DNA from: Syntrophus sp. PtaU1.Bin005
Lineage (GTDB): Bacteria; Desulfobacterota; Syntrophia; Syntrophales; Syntrophaceae
Length of the DNA: 64,000 bases
Assembly: GCA_002067745.1 (NCBI GenBank)
Contig: MVRU01000002.1
Span: 1 to 64,000 of the forward strand
Direction of reading: 5' to 3'
The position numbers and the translations under genes were made by a program. The notes under the pieces were generated by a model, which ran no database searches, was not told the DNA's origin, and saw only the letters and a list, made by a program, of their open reading frames with translations. Shown piece after piece: positions 19,575 through 27,791 of this stretch. The number at the start of each line of letters is the position of its first letter. Positions within the stretch are counted from its first letter, which is position 1.

Positions 19575-20603
19575 TTGATCGTCAGATTCCTTTTAGGATT
19601 TGTATGTTCCATCAGTGGTTATTTTATTGCCAGCAATTATTATAGTTTCCCGCTTTCATTGATCGGATTGTTGTTGGGATGCCTCACGGCTTTATTTGTA
19701 ATACAGGTTGAACAGGCCCTCAGGAAGCTGTCTCTGCGGATCATCTTCGGCGGTGTGGCCGGTATGATCGTCGGCTTGCTGATTGCTTTTTTGTTTGCCT
19801 ATGGTCTGAATTTTATAACCGATATTGAAGAGAAATATCAGATCGCCCCTTGGATCTATGCGCTTTGGACGGCGGTCATGGGTTATCTCGGGCTTGTCCT
19901 CGGATCTAAAAAAATTGAAGAACTTTACAACATCATTGGACGTGGCCAGAGTGCAGATAAGGAAAACAGGGATTACAGGATTCTTGATACCAGTACCATC
20001 ATCGACGGCAGACTGGCAGATATCTGTGACACCGGTTTTTTGGAGGGAACGCTCATCGTTCCTCGATTTGTTCTGGATGAATTGCAGTACATTGCCGATT
20101 CGTCTGATTCCATGAAGCGTTCCCGGGGCAGGCGCGGGCTGGATATCCTCAACAGGATGCAGAAGAGCGCCGGGATCAGCATCGAGATTGTCGATCAGGA
20201 TTTTCCCCGGATAAAAAGTGTGGACGCCAAACTGGTTGCTTTGGCAAAGAAGATGAACGGCAAGATTATCACGAACGATTTTAATCTGAATAAGGTAGCT
20301 GAACTGCAGGGGATCCGGATACTTAATGTCAACGAGTTGGCGAATGCCCTGAAGCCGGTCGTTCTTCCGGGAGAAGTGATGACGGTGAAGATCATCAAGG
20401 AAGGGAAGGAAGCCGGCCAGGGGGTGGCATACCTCGATGACGGGACGATGATTGTCGTGGACAACGCACAGAGGTACCAGGGAGCGACCGTTGAAGCTCT
20501 GGTGACCAGCGTTCTGCAGACGACGGCGGGCCGGATGATCTTTTCGGAGCTGAAGGACATCGTTGGCGAAAAGAAAGCCTATGGAAACGGCGCCAGACAA
20601 TAA
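19575..20603 (+). CDS. PIN/TRAM-domain membrane protein (YacL family)
   Basis: 342 residues from TTG 19575, with AGGAGG at 19561-19566 eight bases upstream. The N-terminal third has four hydrophobic segments (LIVRFLLGFVCSISGYFIAS, LIGLLLGCLTALFVI, IIFGGVAGMIVGLLIAFLFA, YALWTAVMGYLGLVLG). A PIN nuclease domain follows (ILDTSTIIDGRLADI, VDAKLVALAKK, IITNDFNLNKVA), then a TRAM RNA-binding domain (KPVVLPGEVMTVKIIKEGKE). The acidic PIN residues are kept. YacL proteins are putative membrane-tethered RNases. The carD-yacL-ispD order is a widespread conserved cluster. Confidence 0.9.
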   Translation: MIVRFLLGFVCSISGYFIASNYYSFPLSLIGLLLGCLTALFVIQVEQALRKLSLRIIFGGVAGMIVGLLIAFLFAYGLNFITDIEEKYQIAPWIYALWTAVMGYLGLVLGSKKIEELYNIIGRGQSADKENRDYRILDTSTIIDGRLADICDTGFLEGTLIVPRFVLDELQYIADSSDSMKRSRGRRGLDILNRMQKSAGISIEIVDQDFPRIKSVDAKLVALAKKMNGKIITNDFNLNKVAELQGIRILNVNELANALKPVVLPGEVMTVKIIKEGKEAGQGVAYLDDGTMIVVDNAQRYQGATVEALVTSVLQTTAGRMIFSELKDIVGEKKAYGNGARQ

Positions 20604-20613
20604 CAGGCCCGAC

Positions 20614-20648
20614 AAAAGCCCGGGAGAGTTCTGCTCCCCGGGCTTTTT
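20614..20648 (+). terminator. Rho-independent terminator between yacL and ispD
   Basis: AGCCCGGG (20617-20624) pairs with CCCGGGCT (20637-20644). The stem is flanked by four A before and a T-run to 20648, with a 12-base loop. It should at least partly separate carD-yacL from ispDF-gltX. Confidence 0.8.
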
Positions 20649-20705
20649 CCATGTGGTTCTCCTGCCAGGACTTACCATGATGAATTGAAGAATGGACGAT
20701 TACCG

Positions 20706-21398
20706 ATGAATCCGAAAGTGGTCGCCATCATTCCTGCCGGAGGCTCCGGGCGGCGTATGCAGAGCCGCAATCCCAAACAGTATCTTCTGCTCGATGGCAA
20801 GCCTGTTCTTGTTCATACCCTGCTTCGGCTGCAGCAACATTCACTGATTGATGAGATTCTGCTCGTTGTTCCAGAACAGGACCGTTCTTTTGTCGTGGAA
20901 AACATTGAAAAACCTTACCGCCTGACGAAGATCCGAGAGGTGATTTCCGGGGGAAAAGAGCGGCAGGATTCGGTCAGAAACGGCCTGGCAAGGGTCGGGG
21001 ATGACTGCGACATTATTGTGGTTCATGATGGCGTTCGCCCTTTTGTTGCGGAAGAAACGCTTTCTCAGGTCATCGGCGCGGCCCTCAGGTTCGGTGCGGC
21101 GATTGCCGGGGTTCCTGTAACGGACACGGTAAAGCAGAGCGACGGGGCCGGAAATATCTCCCGGACTCTGAATCGGGAAGCGCTCTGGCTGGCGCAGACT
21201 CCCCAGGCCTTTGGTCGGCGGATTCTCCAGGAAGCCTACCTGAAGGCTGCTGAAGAGGATTTTCACGGGACGGATGATGCGAGCCTCGTGGAGCACCTGG
21301 GAATTCCGGTAAAATTGATTCCTGGAAGTTATCGAAACATCAAAATCACAACCCCCGATGATCTTGTCCTGGCGGGGGCTTTCTTGAAGCAGGATTGA
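20706..21398 (+). CDS. ispD: 2-C-methyl-D-erythritol 4-phosphate cytidylyltransferase
   Basis: 230 residues. The nucleotidyltransferase signature AIIPAGGSGRRMQSRNPKQY, VISGGKERQDSVRNGL, VVHDGVRPFV, PVTDTVKQ and the C-terminal NIKITTPDDLVLA are all present. It makes CDP-ME in the MEP isoprenoid pathway. ATG 20706 is chosen because the conserved core begins at residue 4; the Shine-Dalgarno is weak and a TTG at 20685 is in frame. ispF follows by 87 bp. Confidence 0.95.
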   Translation: MNPKVVAIIPAGGSGRRMQSRNPKQYLLLDGKPVLVHTLLRLQQHSLIDEILLVVPEQDRSFVVENIEKPYRLTKIREVISGGKERQDSVRNGLARVGDDCDIIVVHDGVRPFVAEETLSQVIGAALRFGAAIAGVPVTDTVKQSDGAGNISRTLNREALWLAQTPQAFGRRILQEAYLKAAEEDFHGTDDASLVEHLGIPVKLIPGSYRNIKITTPDDLVLAGAFLKQD

Positions 21399-21485
21399 GG
21401 AGGGATCTTTCCGCCCTCCGATGATCCGGAACCGCCTTGGCTTTCATCCAGGCCGTGCGTTGCATGTCAAAGGAGACGATAGACC

Positions 21486-21965
21486 GTGAGAATCGGCTGC
21501 GGGTATGACAGTCACCGATGGGCTGACGATCGGGAATTGATCCTCGGCGGGGTGAACATTCCTCACGATCAGGGGCTGACAGGCCATTCCGACGCAGATG
21601 CGCTGACCCATGCCATCTGTGACGCTCTTCTGGGCGCCATTGCCGGGGGCGACATCGGCCTGCACTTTCCCGACACCGATCCGGCCTTTTCCGGAATATC
21701 GAGTCTGAAGCTGCTGGCAATCGTCAAGGACATGGTCACAAAGAAGGGCTTTGCCATCGACTACATCGATTCCACCGTCATCATGGAAAGACCAAGGCTG
21801 AGGCCTTATATCGCAGAGATGGAGGAGCGTCTTGCCGAGGTCCTGGACCTGCCTCCCGGTCGGATCAACATCAAGGGCAAGACGAATGAGGGAATGGGAT
21901 TTGTGGGGCGCCAGGAGGGGGTTGCCGTTTTGGCCGTGGCAACGGTTAGAGAAAGTTCGGATTGA
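21486..21965 (+). CDS. ispF: 2-C-methyl-D-erythritol 2,4-cyclodiphosphate synthase
   Basis: 159 residues from GTG 21486. The IspF motifs are IGCGYDSHRW (metal Asp and His), GLTGHSDADALTHAICDALLGA, DIGLHFPDTDP and INIKGKTNEGMGFVGRQEG. It forms MEcPP from CDP-MEP. AAGGAG lies about 11 bases upstream. Its TGA shares a base with the gltX start (TGATG), indicating coupling. Confidence 0.96.
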   Translation: MRIGCGYDSHRWADDRELILGGVNIPHDQGLTGHSDADALTHAICDALLGAIAGGDIGLHFPDTDPAFSGISSLKLLAIVKDMVTKKGFAIDYIDSTVIMERPRLRPYIAEMEERLAEVLDLPPGRINIKGKTNEGMGFVGRQEGVAVLAVATVRESSD

Positions 21966-23407
21966 TGAGCAGAGAAAAACCGAGAGTGCGCTTTGCCCCC
22001 TCACCGACGGGGGATCTTCATGTGGGCAATGCCCGGACCGCCCTGTTCAACTGGCTTTATGCCCGTCACTACGGTGGCAGGCTGATCCTGAGGATTGAAG
22101 ACACCGATCGTGAGCGGACAACAAAAGCCTTTGAAGACAATCTCATTGAAGATTTGAAATGGCTGACCCTCGACTGGGACGAAGGTCCGGAAAAAGGCGG
22201 CTTCCTGGGACCCTATCGGCAGAGCGACAGGTTGGACCTTTATGACGTCTTCCTGAAAAAGCTGATCCAGGAGGAAATGGTTTATCCCTGTTACTGCACC
22301 GAGGAAGAGCTGGAGCTGGAAAGAACCGCCCTCCTTTCCAGGAAAATCGCACCCCGCTATCTGGGAAAGTGCCGAAACCTGACCCTGAAAGAGCGCGGAA
22401 GGCTGGAAGCCCAGGGACGGAAGCCGGCCTACCGGTTCAAGGTCCAGCCGGGACCGATTGCTTTTCCGGACCAGATCCGGGGACCGATGAAATTTGAGGG
22501 GGAGGCGATCGGCGATTTCATCATCGTCCGCTCCAATGGAATCCCCGCCTACAATTTTGCCGTCGTCATCGATGACCACTTCATGGAAATTTCCACTGTG
22601 ATCCGAGGGGAAGACCATCTGTCCAATACGGCAATCCAGCTGATGCTCTATGAGGCCCTGGGGTTTGCCCCGCCTCAGTTTGCCCATCATGCCCTCATCC
22701 TGGGAAGGGATCGGACGAAATTGAGTAAACGACACGGTTCTGTTTCCGTGCGGGAATTCCGGGAGCAGGGGATCCTTCCCGAGGCGCTTCTCAACTATCT
22801 GGCTCTCCTTGGCGGTTCCCTCGGGGAAGGCCGGGAAGTCTGTTCTGTGGATGAGCTTGTCGCTGCTTTTTCCCTGGACAGAGCGGGCAAGAGCGGTGCC
22901 GTTTTTGACGAGGACAAGCTGGTCTGGCTCAACAGCCTTTACATTCATAACGCGTCGTCGGAGGATCTGAAGAATCGGCTGTGGCCCTTTATCCTGAAAG
23001 CAGGATATGATCCCGCTTTGATGGACTTGCAGTGGCTGGAAGGGATGGTGGCGGCGGTGCAGCCGAACCTGGCCAGACTGTCCGATATCGGGCCGTATCT
23101 TGCGATGTTCGTGAACGAGGAATTTCCCCTCGAAGAGCAAGCCCTTGCTCTTCTCCGGGAAAAGGACTCGCAGGCTGTGCTTCAAGCCCTGTTGAAGCTG
23201 GTCGAGGAGGGGGGAAATGGAGCGGACGATTACCCCCAGCTGATGAGGCAGCTTCGCAGCATCACGTCCGTCAAGGGAAAAGGGCTCTTTATGCCCGTGC
23301 GGGCAGCCCTGACAGGGTCTATCCGGGGTCCGGAACTGGATAAAATCTTTTCCCTGCTGGAGAAGCAGGAGATCCTGGCCCGGTTGAGGCGGGCCCTGTC
23401 TCCTTAG
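21965..23407 (+). CDS. gltX: glutamyl-tRNA synthetase
   Basis: 480 residues. FAPSPTGDLHVGNARTALFN contains the HIGH-type motif (HVGN), IRGEDHLSNTAIQ is a class Ic motif, and DRTKLSKRHG is the KMSKS loop. The C-terminal anticodon-binding helices are complete. It charges tRNA-Glu; whether it also charges tRNA-Gln cannot be told. The ATG at 21965 overlaps the ispF stop. The gene ends a carD-yacL-ispD-ispF-gltX cluster. Confidence 0.96.
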   Translation: MSREKPRVRFAPSPTGDLHVGNARTALFNWLYARHYGGRLILRIEDTDRERTTKAFEDNLIEDLKWLTLDWDEGPEKGGFLGPYRQSDRLDLYDVFLKKLIQEEMVYPCYCTEEELELERTALLSRKIAPRYLGKCRNLTLKERGRLEAQGRKPAYRFKVQPGPIAFPDQIRGPMKFEGEAIGDFIIVRSNGIPAYNFAVVIDDHFMEISTVIRGEDHLSNTAIQLMLYEALGFAPPQFAHHALILGRDRTKLSKRHGSVSVREFREQGILPEALLNYLALLGGSLGEGREVCSVDELVAAFSLDRAGKSGAVFDEDKLVWLNSLYIHNASSEDLKNRLWPFILKAGYDPALMDLQWLEGMVAAVQPNLARLSDIGPYLAMFVNEEFPLEEQALALLREKDSQAVLQALLKLVEEGGNGADDYPQLMRQLRSITSVKGKGLFMPVRAALTGSIRGPELDKIFSLLEKQEILARLRRALSP

Positions 23408-23637
23408 GACAGCTTTCCCCCTCTTTCTAGAACCATCTTCATTTCAACGATATATATCTATTCCATTTCGTTACTATCGTTTGAAGAACGGCGGCTGTGG
23501 CTCCCCTGCGGGGCAGGGGTGCGATTCCGTTTCTTCAGCAGCAGGACGCACCGGTTACGGTAGGGAGAAAGAGGCGGCAAGGCCGTTCCGAAAGAGTTTC
23601 CTGACGGGGCCTTGAACTGCTGAAATCCTGTCCCGCC

Positions 23638-24693
23638 TTACCCAAGCCGCCGAAAGGCCGTGGCCTTGAATGCGGCAAAAATCTGTATCCCCCTGACAAT
23701 GCCGAGATCCTCGGCAGCCTGCCTGGAAATCGCCGCGATCAGGCGTTCTCCTCCACACTCCAGCTCCACGCCCAGCCTAAGACCCGTTTCAAAGATATTG
23801 GTCACGCGGCATTCAATGAGATTCCGGGCGCTGATCGCCTCCGGATGCCGTTTGAAGAGAATGATGTCCGTCGAGGAAAGTTCGAAGAGGGCTTCGGACA
23901 GATCGCTTTTTCCGGAAACAAGCAGCGGAACCTGGCCCCAGAGGTAAACCTGCAGCCCATCGATGAGTCGGGATAATCTCAGTTTCAGAAGATTGGTGTA
24001 ATCGGTTTCATTCGCGCCCATCCGGCTCCGCGCCAGTTCCTCCGCCGTCATCTGCCCGGTGACATTCCCGTCGGCGACATTGAGCACCATGTCTGTCATG
24101 ATTCTCATTTCGAGCAGGGAATGGGAGATGAACAGATACGGAATGTGAAAGGTCTCAGAAACGCTTTTCAAAAAGGGAAGAATCTGAAACTTGAGGATGT
24201 CATCAAGGCCTGAGAGGGGCTCGTCCATGATCAGCAGCCGTGGGTTGGACAGGATTGCCCGGCCGATGGCCACCCTTTGCCTCTCGCCACCGGAGAGATT
24301 TCCCACGCCCCGCTCCAGGAGATGTTCGATCTGCAGGACGCCGATCACGTTATCCAGGTTAATCTGGCGGTGTTCCTGGGTGCAGCGCTTGTAGCCGTAG
24401 AGTAGGTTTTTCCTGACGCTCAGGTGCGGAAAAAGATGGGGGCGTTGAAAGACCATCCCGATCCGCCGGTGCTCCACCGGAACGTTGATCCCCTGCCTGC
24501 TGTCGAAAAGTGCCTCTGCATCGAGAAGGATCTTTCCGCGGTCGGGTCTGATCATTCCGGCAACGAGCCCTACCAGGGTGGACTTTCCGCTTCCCGAGGG
24601 GCCGAAGAGGCCGATTCGCTCTCCGGCAATCGAGCATTCGGCCTTCAGTTGAAACAGGTCGAAATTTTTTGATATGTCGATGCTCAATTCCAT
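23638..24693 (-). CDS. modC: molybdate/tungstate ABC transporter ATP-binding protein
   Basis: 351 residues. Walker A is LFGPSGSGKSTL near residues 29-40, the Q-loop is MVFQRPHLFPHLSV, the signature is LSGGERQRVAIGRA and Walker B is LLIMDEPLSGLDD. The ~80-residue C-terminal Mop-type domain (SARNLIECRVTNIFETG) binds oxyanion and is characteristic of ModC. It energises periplasmic molybdate or tungstate import. It is the last gene of modABC, two bases after modB. A 230-bp gap with a G+C-rich hairpin (23503-23519) separates it from convergent gltX. Confidence 0.92.
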   Translation of the reverse strand: MELSIDISKNFDLFQLKAECSIAGERIGLFGPSGSGKSTLVGLVAGMIRPDRGKILLDAEALFDSRQGINVPVEHRRIGMVFQRPHLFPHLSVRKNLLYGYKRCTQEHRQINLDNVIGVLQIEHLLERGVGNLSGGERQRVAIGRAILSNPRLLIMDEPLSGLDDILKFQILPFLKSVSETFHIPYLFISHSLLEMRIMTDMVLNVADGNVTGQMTAEELARSRMGANETDYTNLLKLRLSRLIDGLQVYLWGQVPLLVSGKSDLSEALFELSSTDIILFKRHPEAISARNLIECRVTNIFETGLRLGVELECGGERLIAAISRQAAEDLGIVRGIQIFAAFKATAFRRLG

Positions 24694-24694
24694 A

Positions 24695-25381
24695 TCAGTC
24701 CATCCGGATCATTTTCCTTCCCAGCCATTCATGGAAGATAAGCACGGCTACCGAGAGCGAGAGGGATACGAGGCACAGGGCCATGGCCATCTCATCGCCT
24801 CGAGGGGAACTGACGTATTCATAGATTGCCAGCGGTATGGTCTGGGTTAGGCCGGGAATGTTCCCGGCAACAATTATGGTCGCCCCGAATTCACCCAGCC
24901 CCCGGGCGAACATGAGAACGGAGCCAGCGATGATCCCCCGGACCGAAAGGGGCAGAATCACTGTGACGATGTTGTCGAACCAGCCGGCTCCCAGGGTACG
25001 GGAGGCCTGAATCAGTCGAATGTCGATGGTTTCCATCCCGGTCCGGATCGATCGGACCATCAGGGGAAAGCCCACCACCGCCGTGGCAATGACCGCCGCT
25101 TTCCAGGTAAAAATCACCTGAATGCCAAGGGGCTGAAGGATCATTCTTCCAACCCATCCCTGCTGACCCAGGAGAAGCAGCAGAAGGTAGCCGACCACGA
25201 CGGGCGGCAGCGTCAGGGGGAGATTCACCAGAACATCAAGGGCGATTCTGCCCCGGAATTTCCGGAAGGTCATAAGGTAGGCAACGGCAAAAGCGAAGGG
25301 AAGAGAAATCAAAGTGGCCACGATGGCCACCTTGACGGAGAGCAGGATTGCCGAATAATCGGTTGGCGTAAACCCGGGCAT
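24695..25381 (-). CDS. modB: molybdate/tungstate ABC transporter permease
   Basis: 228 residues with about five or six hydrophobic helices. The EAA loop that contacts ModC is SRTLGAGWFDNIVTVILPL near residue 140. LPLTLPPVVVGYLLLLLLG and FARGLGEFGATIIVAGN are ModB hallmarks. It forms the inner-membrane channel. It lies seven bases after modA and two before modC, and is clearly co-transcribed. Confidence 0.93.
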   Translation of the reverse strand: MPGFTPTDYSAILLSVKVAIVATLISLPFAFAVAYLMTFRKFRGRIALDVLVNLPLTLPPVVVGYLLLLLLGQQGWVGRMILQPLGIQVIFTWKAAVIATAVVGFPLMVRSIRTGMETIDIRLIQASRTLGAGWFDNIVTVILPLSVRGIIAGSVLMFARGLGEFGATIIVAGNIPGLTQTIPLAIYEYVSSPRGDEMAMALCLVSLSLSVAVLIFHEWLGRKMIRMD

Positions 25382-25388
25382 GAGGAAT

Positions 25389-26138
25389 TCAGCTTACTGT
25401 AAAGCCATATCTGATGAGGACTTTTTTGGCCTCGTCGGATTGCAGGAACCTGTAAAATGCGGCCGCTTCAGCCTTCCTGCTGCCCGATGGGGTCAGCGCC
25501 ATGAGGAACGTCACCCTTGGGTAGTAGTTCTGGGGAACAATGAAAAGGATCTTCGCATGCTTGGCAAGTGCCGCATCCGTCCTGTAGACGAAGGCGCCGT
25601 CCACTTCGCCGCGCTCAGCGTACATCAGGCATTCCCGAACGTCTTTCGCCATCACCAGCTTGTTTTCCAGCTGCCTGTCTATTTTCGCGCTCTTGATCGC
25701 CTCCATGGCGTATTGACCTGCAGGAACGCTCTTCGGGCTGCCGATGGCGATCCGCTCCAATGTGACCACATCCTGAAGAGTTTTCAAATGGAGGCTGGGT
25801 TTGCCCACGAAAACCAGTTGACTGAAAGCAAAGTTGGAAACGGTCTTGGCATCGACCAGCATCTTTTCCTTCAGATAGTTCATCCATTCCACATTGGCGG
25901 ATAAGTAAACGTCACAGGGGGCACCGTTCGCGATCTGCTTTGCCAGCGCCCCGGAGGCGGCAAAGTTTCTCTGGAATGCCGTTCCACGGTTTTTCTTCTC
26001 AAATTCCGATGAAAGTTCAGTGACCACATCCTTGAGACCGAGCGCAGCGGACAGGTTGATATCAGCCGCAAGGGCGGATCCTGTCCACGAGACAAACCAG
26101 ATCACAGCAAACAGCACGTTCATGACACACTTTTTCAT
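25389..26138 (-). CDS. modA: molybdate/tungstate-binding periplasmic protein
   Basis: 249 residues with a signal peptide (VLFAVIWFVSWTGSALA, cleaved after ALA). The mature protein begins ADINLSAALGLKDVVTEL. FAASGALAKQIANGAPCDVYLSAN, IAIGSPKSVPAGQYAMEA and GEVDGAFVYRTDA are ModA motifs lining the oxyanion site. Mo versus W selectivity cannot be read. It is the first gene of the mod operon, behind an operator-like palindrome. Confidence 0.93.
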   Translation of the reverse strand: MKKCVMNVLFAVIWFVSWTGSALAADINLSAALGLKDVVTELSSEFEKKNRGTAFQRNFAASGALAKQIANGAPCDVYLSANVEWMNYLKEKMLVDAKTVSNFAFSQLVFVGKPSLHLKTLQDVVTLERIAIGSPKSVPAGQYAMEAIKSAKIDRQLENKLVMAKDVRECLMYAERGEVDGAFVYRTDAALAKHAKILFIVPQNYYPRVTFLMALTPSGSRKAEAAAFYRFLQSDEAKKVLIRYGFTVS

Positions 26139-26215
26139 TGTTCATCGTCCTTTCCGTCGTTTGATTTTGGGGGCTGCAAAGGCTGATGACGGAGCCCCGG
26201 CTCCCGCCGATTAAC

Positions 26216-26240
26216 TTATATTATGCCTGGCATAACATAA
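26216..26240 (-). promoter_or_regulatory. 25-bp palindrome upstream of modA, candidate oxyanion-regulator operator
   Basis: TTATATTATGCC (26216-26227) and GGCATAACATAA (26229-26240) form an inverted repeat around a single T, with one mismatch. The central TTATGCC-T-GGCATAA is perfect. It lies 78 bases before the modA ATG and would overlap a possible minus-strand -10 (CATAAT). Spacing and position resemble ModE- or TunR-type operators. No such regulator gene is in the window, so the link is inference. Confidence 0.6.
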
Positions 26241-26742
26241 ACAGATTCAAAAAACAAGCTTCCCTCTTGCCACAAATTTCATTGCTGCAGGCGAGCAGAA
26301 CATCTTGCATCGGCCATGGGCATTTCCGGAGGTGGAATGTCTTCCCATCCCCTTTATTTTACAGGAGAATTTCAATAATTAACCTAATATTACGAATAAT
26401 AACATAAGATAACCTTAAATTCTTGATTTCGGATTCCCGCCGTGATAGGGTCGAAAAAAGCTTCTAAAAGGCCATGCAGTGCGGCATCTCTCCGGGGACC
26501 ATGGAGTCTGAAAGGGACGTGACGCTGACCTTTTTTCCCGTGATGTCATGGCCTTTAGATGTGTTAATATTGGTATATTTTCCGTATGAAAGTTGAGTCG
26601 GCATGCAATGAGTGAAAGCGGGAATCCAGCCCTTGAAAGCTCTCTCTGTTATGAGAGCTCTGAAACAACGTCCCATGTTCGGACAGGCGGTCTTTCTGGT
26701 GGGAGATCTTGTTCTCGTGCCAGTCACGTTGTCTTAAATAAG
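26241..26742. other. divergent modA / mobB-like intergenic region
   Basis: About 500 bp without a convincing gene. An AT-rich stretch (26360-26420) probably holds promoters. A 7-bp hairpin, AGCTCTC (26638-26644) with GAGAGCT (26653-26659), lies in the presumed leader of the MobB-like gene. The segment 26470-26530 is G+C-rich and could be structured. I cannot assign it to a known riboswitch. Confidence 0.3.
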
Positions 26743-27177
26743 ATGAAAGTTCTTGTGGTTTCCGGTGCACGCTCCCATGTCGGAAAGACTTCTCTTGCAC
26801 GGGCACTTTGTCGGATGCTTCCAGGAGCTGTGCGAATCAAGATCGGCCATCATCCCCGTAAAGCAGGTTATGATGACGGTTTCTTCTATCCAAAGGGGAC
26901 CGGTTTTAAGGTGATTGCCTCCGAACACGACACGGCGGAGTTTCTGATCATTGAAAGCAACAGCATCCTGGAGGAGGTCAGTCCCGACTGCACCATTTAC
27001 CTCCCGGCGGATAACCCCAAACCTTCGGCTGAAATGGCCCTGAAAAAAGCGGATATCATCCGTGGGCATCCCGTTTCGCTCTCAGGAATAGCCATGCTGG
27101 CGCAACGGCTTGGATGCAAAGAAGCGGTCATTGAGAAAATCATAGAGGTGTCAGGGGCGCACAAAGAGCAGGGATGA
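26743..27177 (+). CDS. MobB-like P-loop NTPase
   Basis: 144 residues from ATG 26743 (MKVLVVSGARSHVGKTSLA), the only start that gives a normal P-loop N-terminus; no clear Shine-Dalgarno. The Walker A is GARSHVGKT. VRIKIGHHPRKAGY resembles the segment after Walker A in MobB-type guanine-dinucleotide proteins, and EFLIIESNSILEEVSPDCTIYLPADN a Walker B region. Together with modABC next door, a role in metal-pterin cofactor assembly or metal sensing is plausible but not proven. It is short for MobB. Confidence 0.55.
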   Translation: MKVLVVSGARSHVGKTSLARALCRMLPGAVRIKIGHHPRKAGYDDGFFYPKGTGFKVIASEHDTAEFLIIESNSILEEVSPDCTIYLPADNPKPSAEMALKKADIIRGHPVSLSGIAMLAQRLGCKEAVIEKIIEVSGAHKEQG

Positions 27178-27201
27178 AGTTTTTCTTTTCACTGTCCGTG
27201 A

Positions 27202-27423
27202 TGTGAATATGGTTTTTTCTTAAAAGAATCGATATCCCCGGGCGGCAGCCATCGGAGATGGGTTCTTTCGACAATACCTCCCGATATTCCTTCCCAGGCA
27301 AATGCGTATCAGGATCTGACCGTTCACGTTCTTCCTGACAGCGATCAGGTGGACCGGATTGATAACTCTATCCAGGCCTTTTCCGGAGGTGAAAACAGGG
27401 TGGTTTTGTATTATCAGAAATAA
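27202..27423 (+). other. startless open frame, possible gene remnant
   Basis: 73 codons are open between a TGA at 27199 and a TAA at 27421, with protein-like composition (LTVHVLPDSDQVDRI, FSGGENRVVLYYQK) but no ATG or early GTG. It looks like the 3' end of a lost gene, or chance. It ends 16 bases before the RiPP precursor start. No family is assigned. Confidence 0.25.
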
Positions 27424-27439
27424 ATGCAACGAGGAAAAA

Positions 27440-27721
27440 ATGAAAAAAGAAGACGAAAAAAAAGAGCAAAACAAAAAGATGGCGAAAATCATAGCCAGGG
27501 CCTGGAGTGACGAATCCTTCAAAGGGCGTTTCCTTTCCAACCCCAGGGCTGTTTTGTCCGAATATGATGTTTCTGTTCCGGCGGGAGTTGAAGTAACGGT
27601 CCTCGAGCAGACCGATAAACTCATGTATATCGTCCTGCCGTTGAAACCGGGTGAAGAGCTGCTGGTCAAGCCCATGATGAGTGATGAAACGGATGAGATA
27701 TCCTGTGTCAGATGCGTTTAA
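27440..27721 (+). CDS. RiPP precursor peptide with NHLP (nitrile hydratase-like) leader
   Basis: 93 residues from ATG 27440 with GAGG five bases upstream. After a charged, Lys-rich N-terminus, residues ~14-72 match the NHLP leader family: IIARAWSDESFKGRFLSNP, VLSEYDVSVPAGVEVTVLEQ, then LMYIVLPLKPGEELL. The C-terminal tail SDETDEISCVRCV is the presumed core. It holds two Cys, two Ser and one Thr as candidate azole-forming residues. No Gly-Gly leader cleavage site is seen, so the cleavage point is unknown. It is followed by radical SAM, YcaO and SagB-type enzymes, which establishes the assignment. NHLP leaders derive from the nitrile hydratase alpha subunit. Confidence 0.85.
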   Translation: MKKEDEKKEQNKKMAKIIARAWSDESFKGRFLSNPRAVLSEYDVSVPAGVEVTVLEQTDKLMYIVLPLKPGEELLVKPMMSDETDEISCVRCV

Positions 27722-27791
27722 AGGGATGCCTGACTGCATGCCGCTTACGATTCATCGACAGACCAGCGCCATGGCATCGGATGAATAACCC

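Noticed and set aside
26464-26727. 87-codon minus-strand frame between modA and mobB-like gene
   Set aside because: No Shine-Dalgarno, no similarity, and it overlaps the presumed promoter and leader region.
26460-26742. Moco/Tuco riboswitch upstream of the MobB-like gene
   Set aside because: The region is partly structured and the context fits, but I could not recognise the conserved core, so no riboswitch is called.
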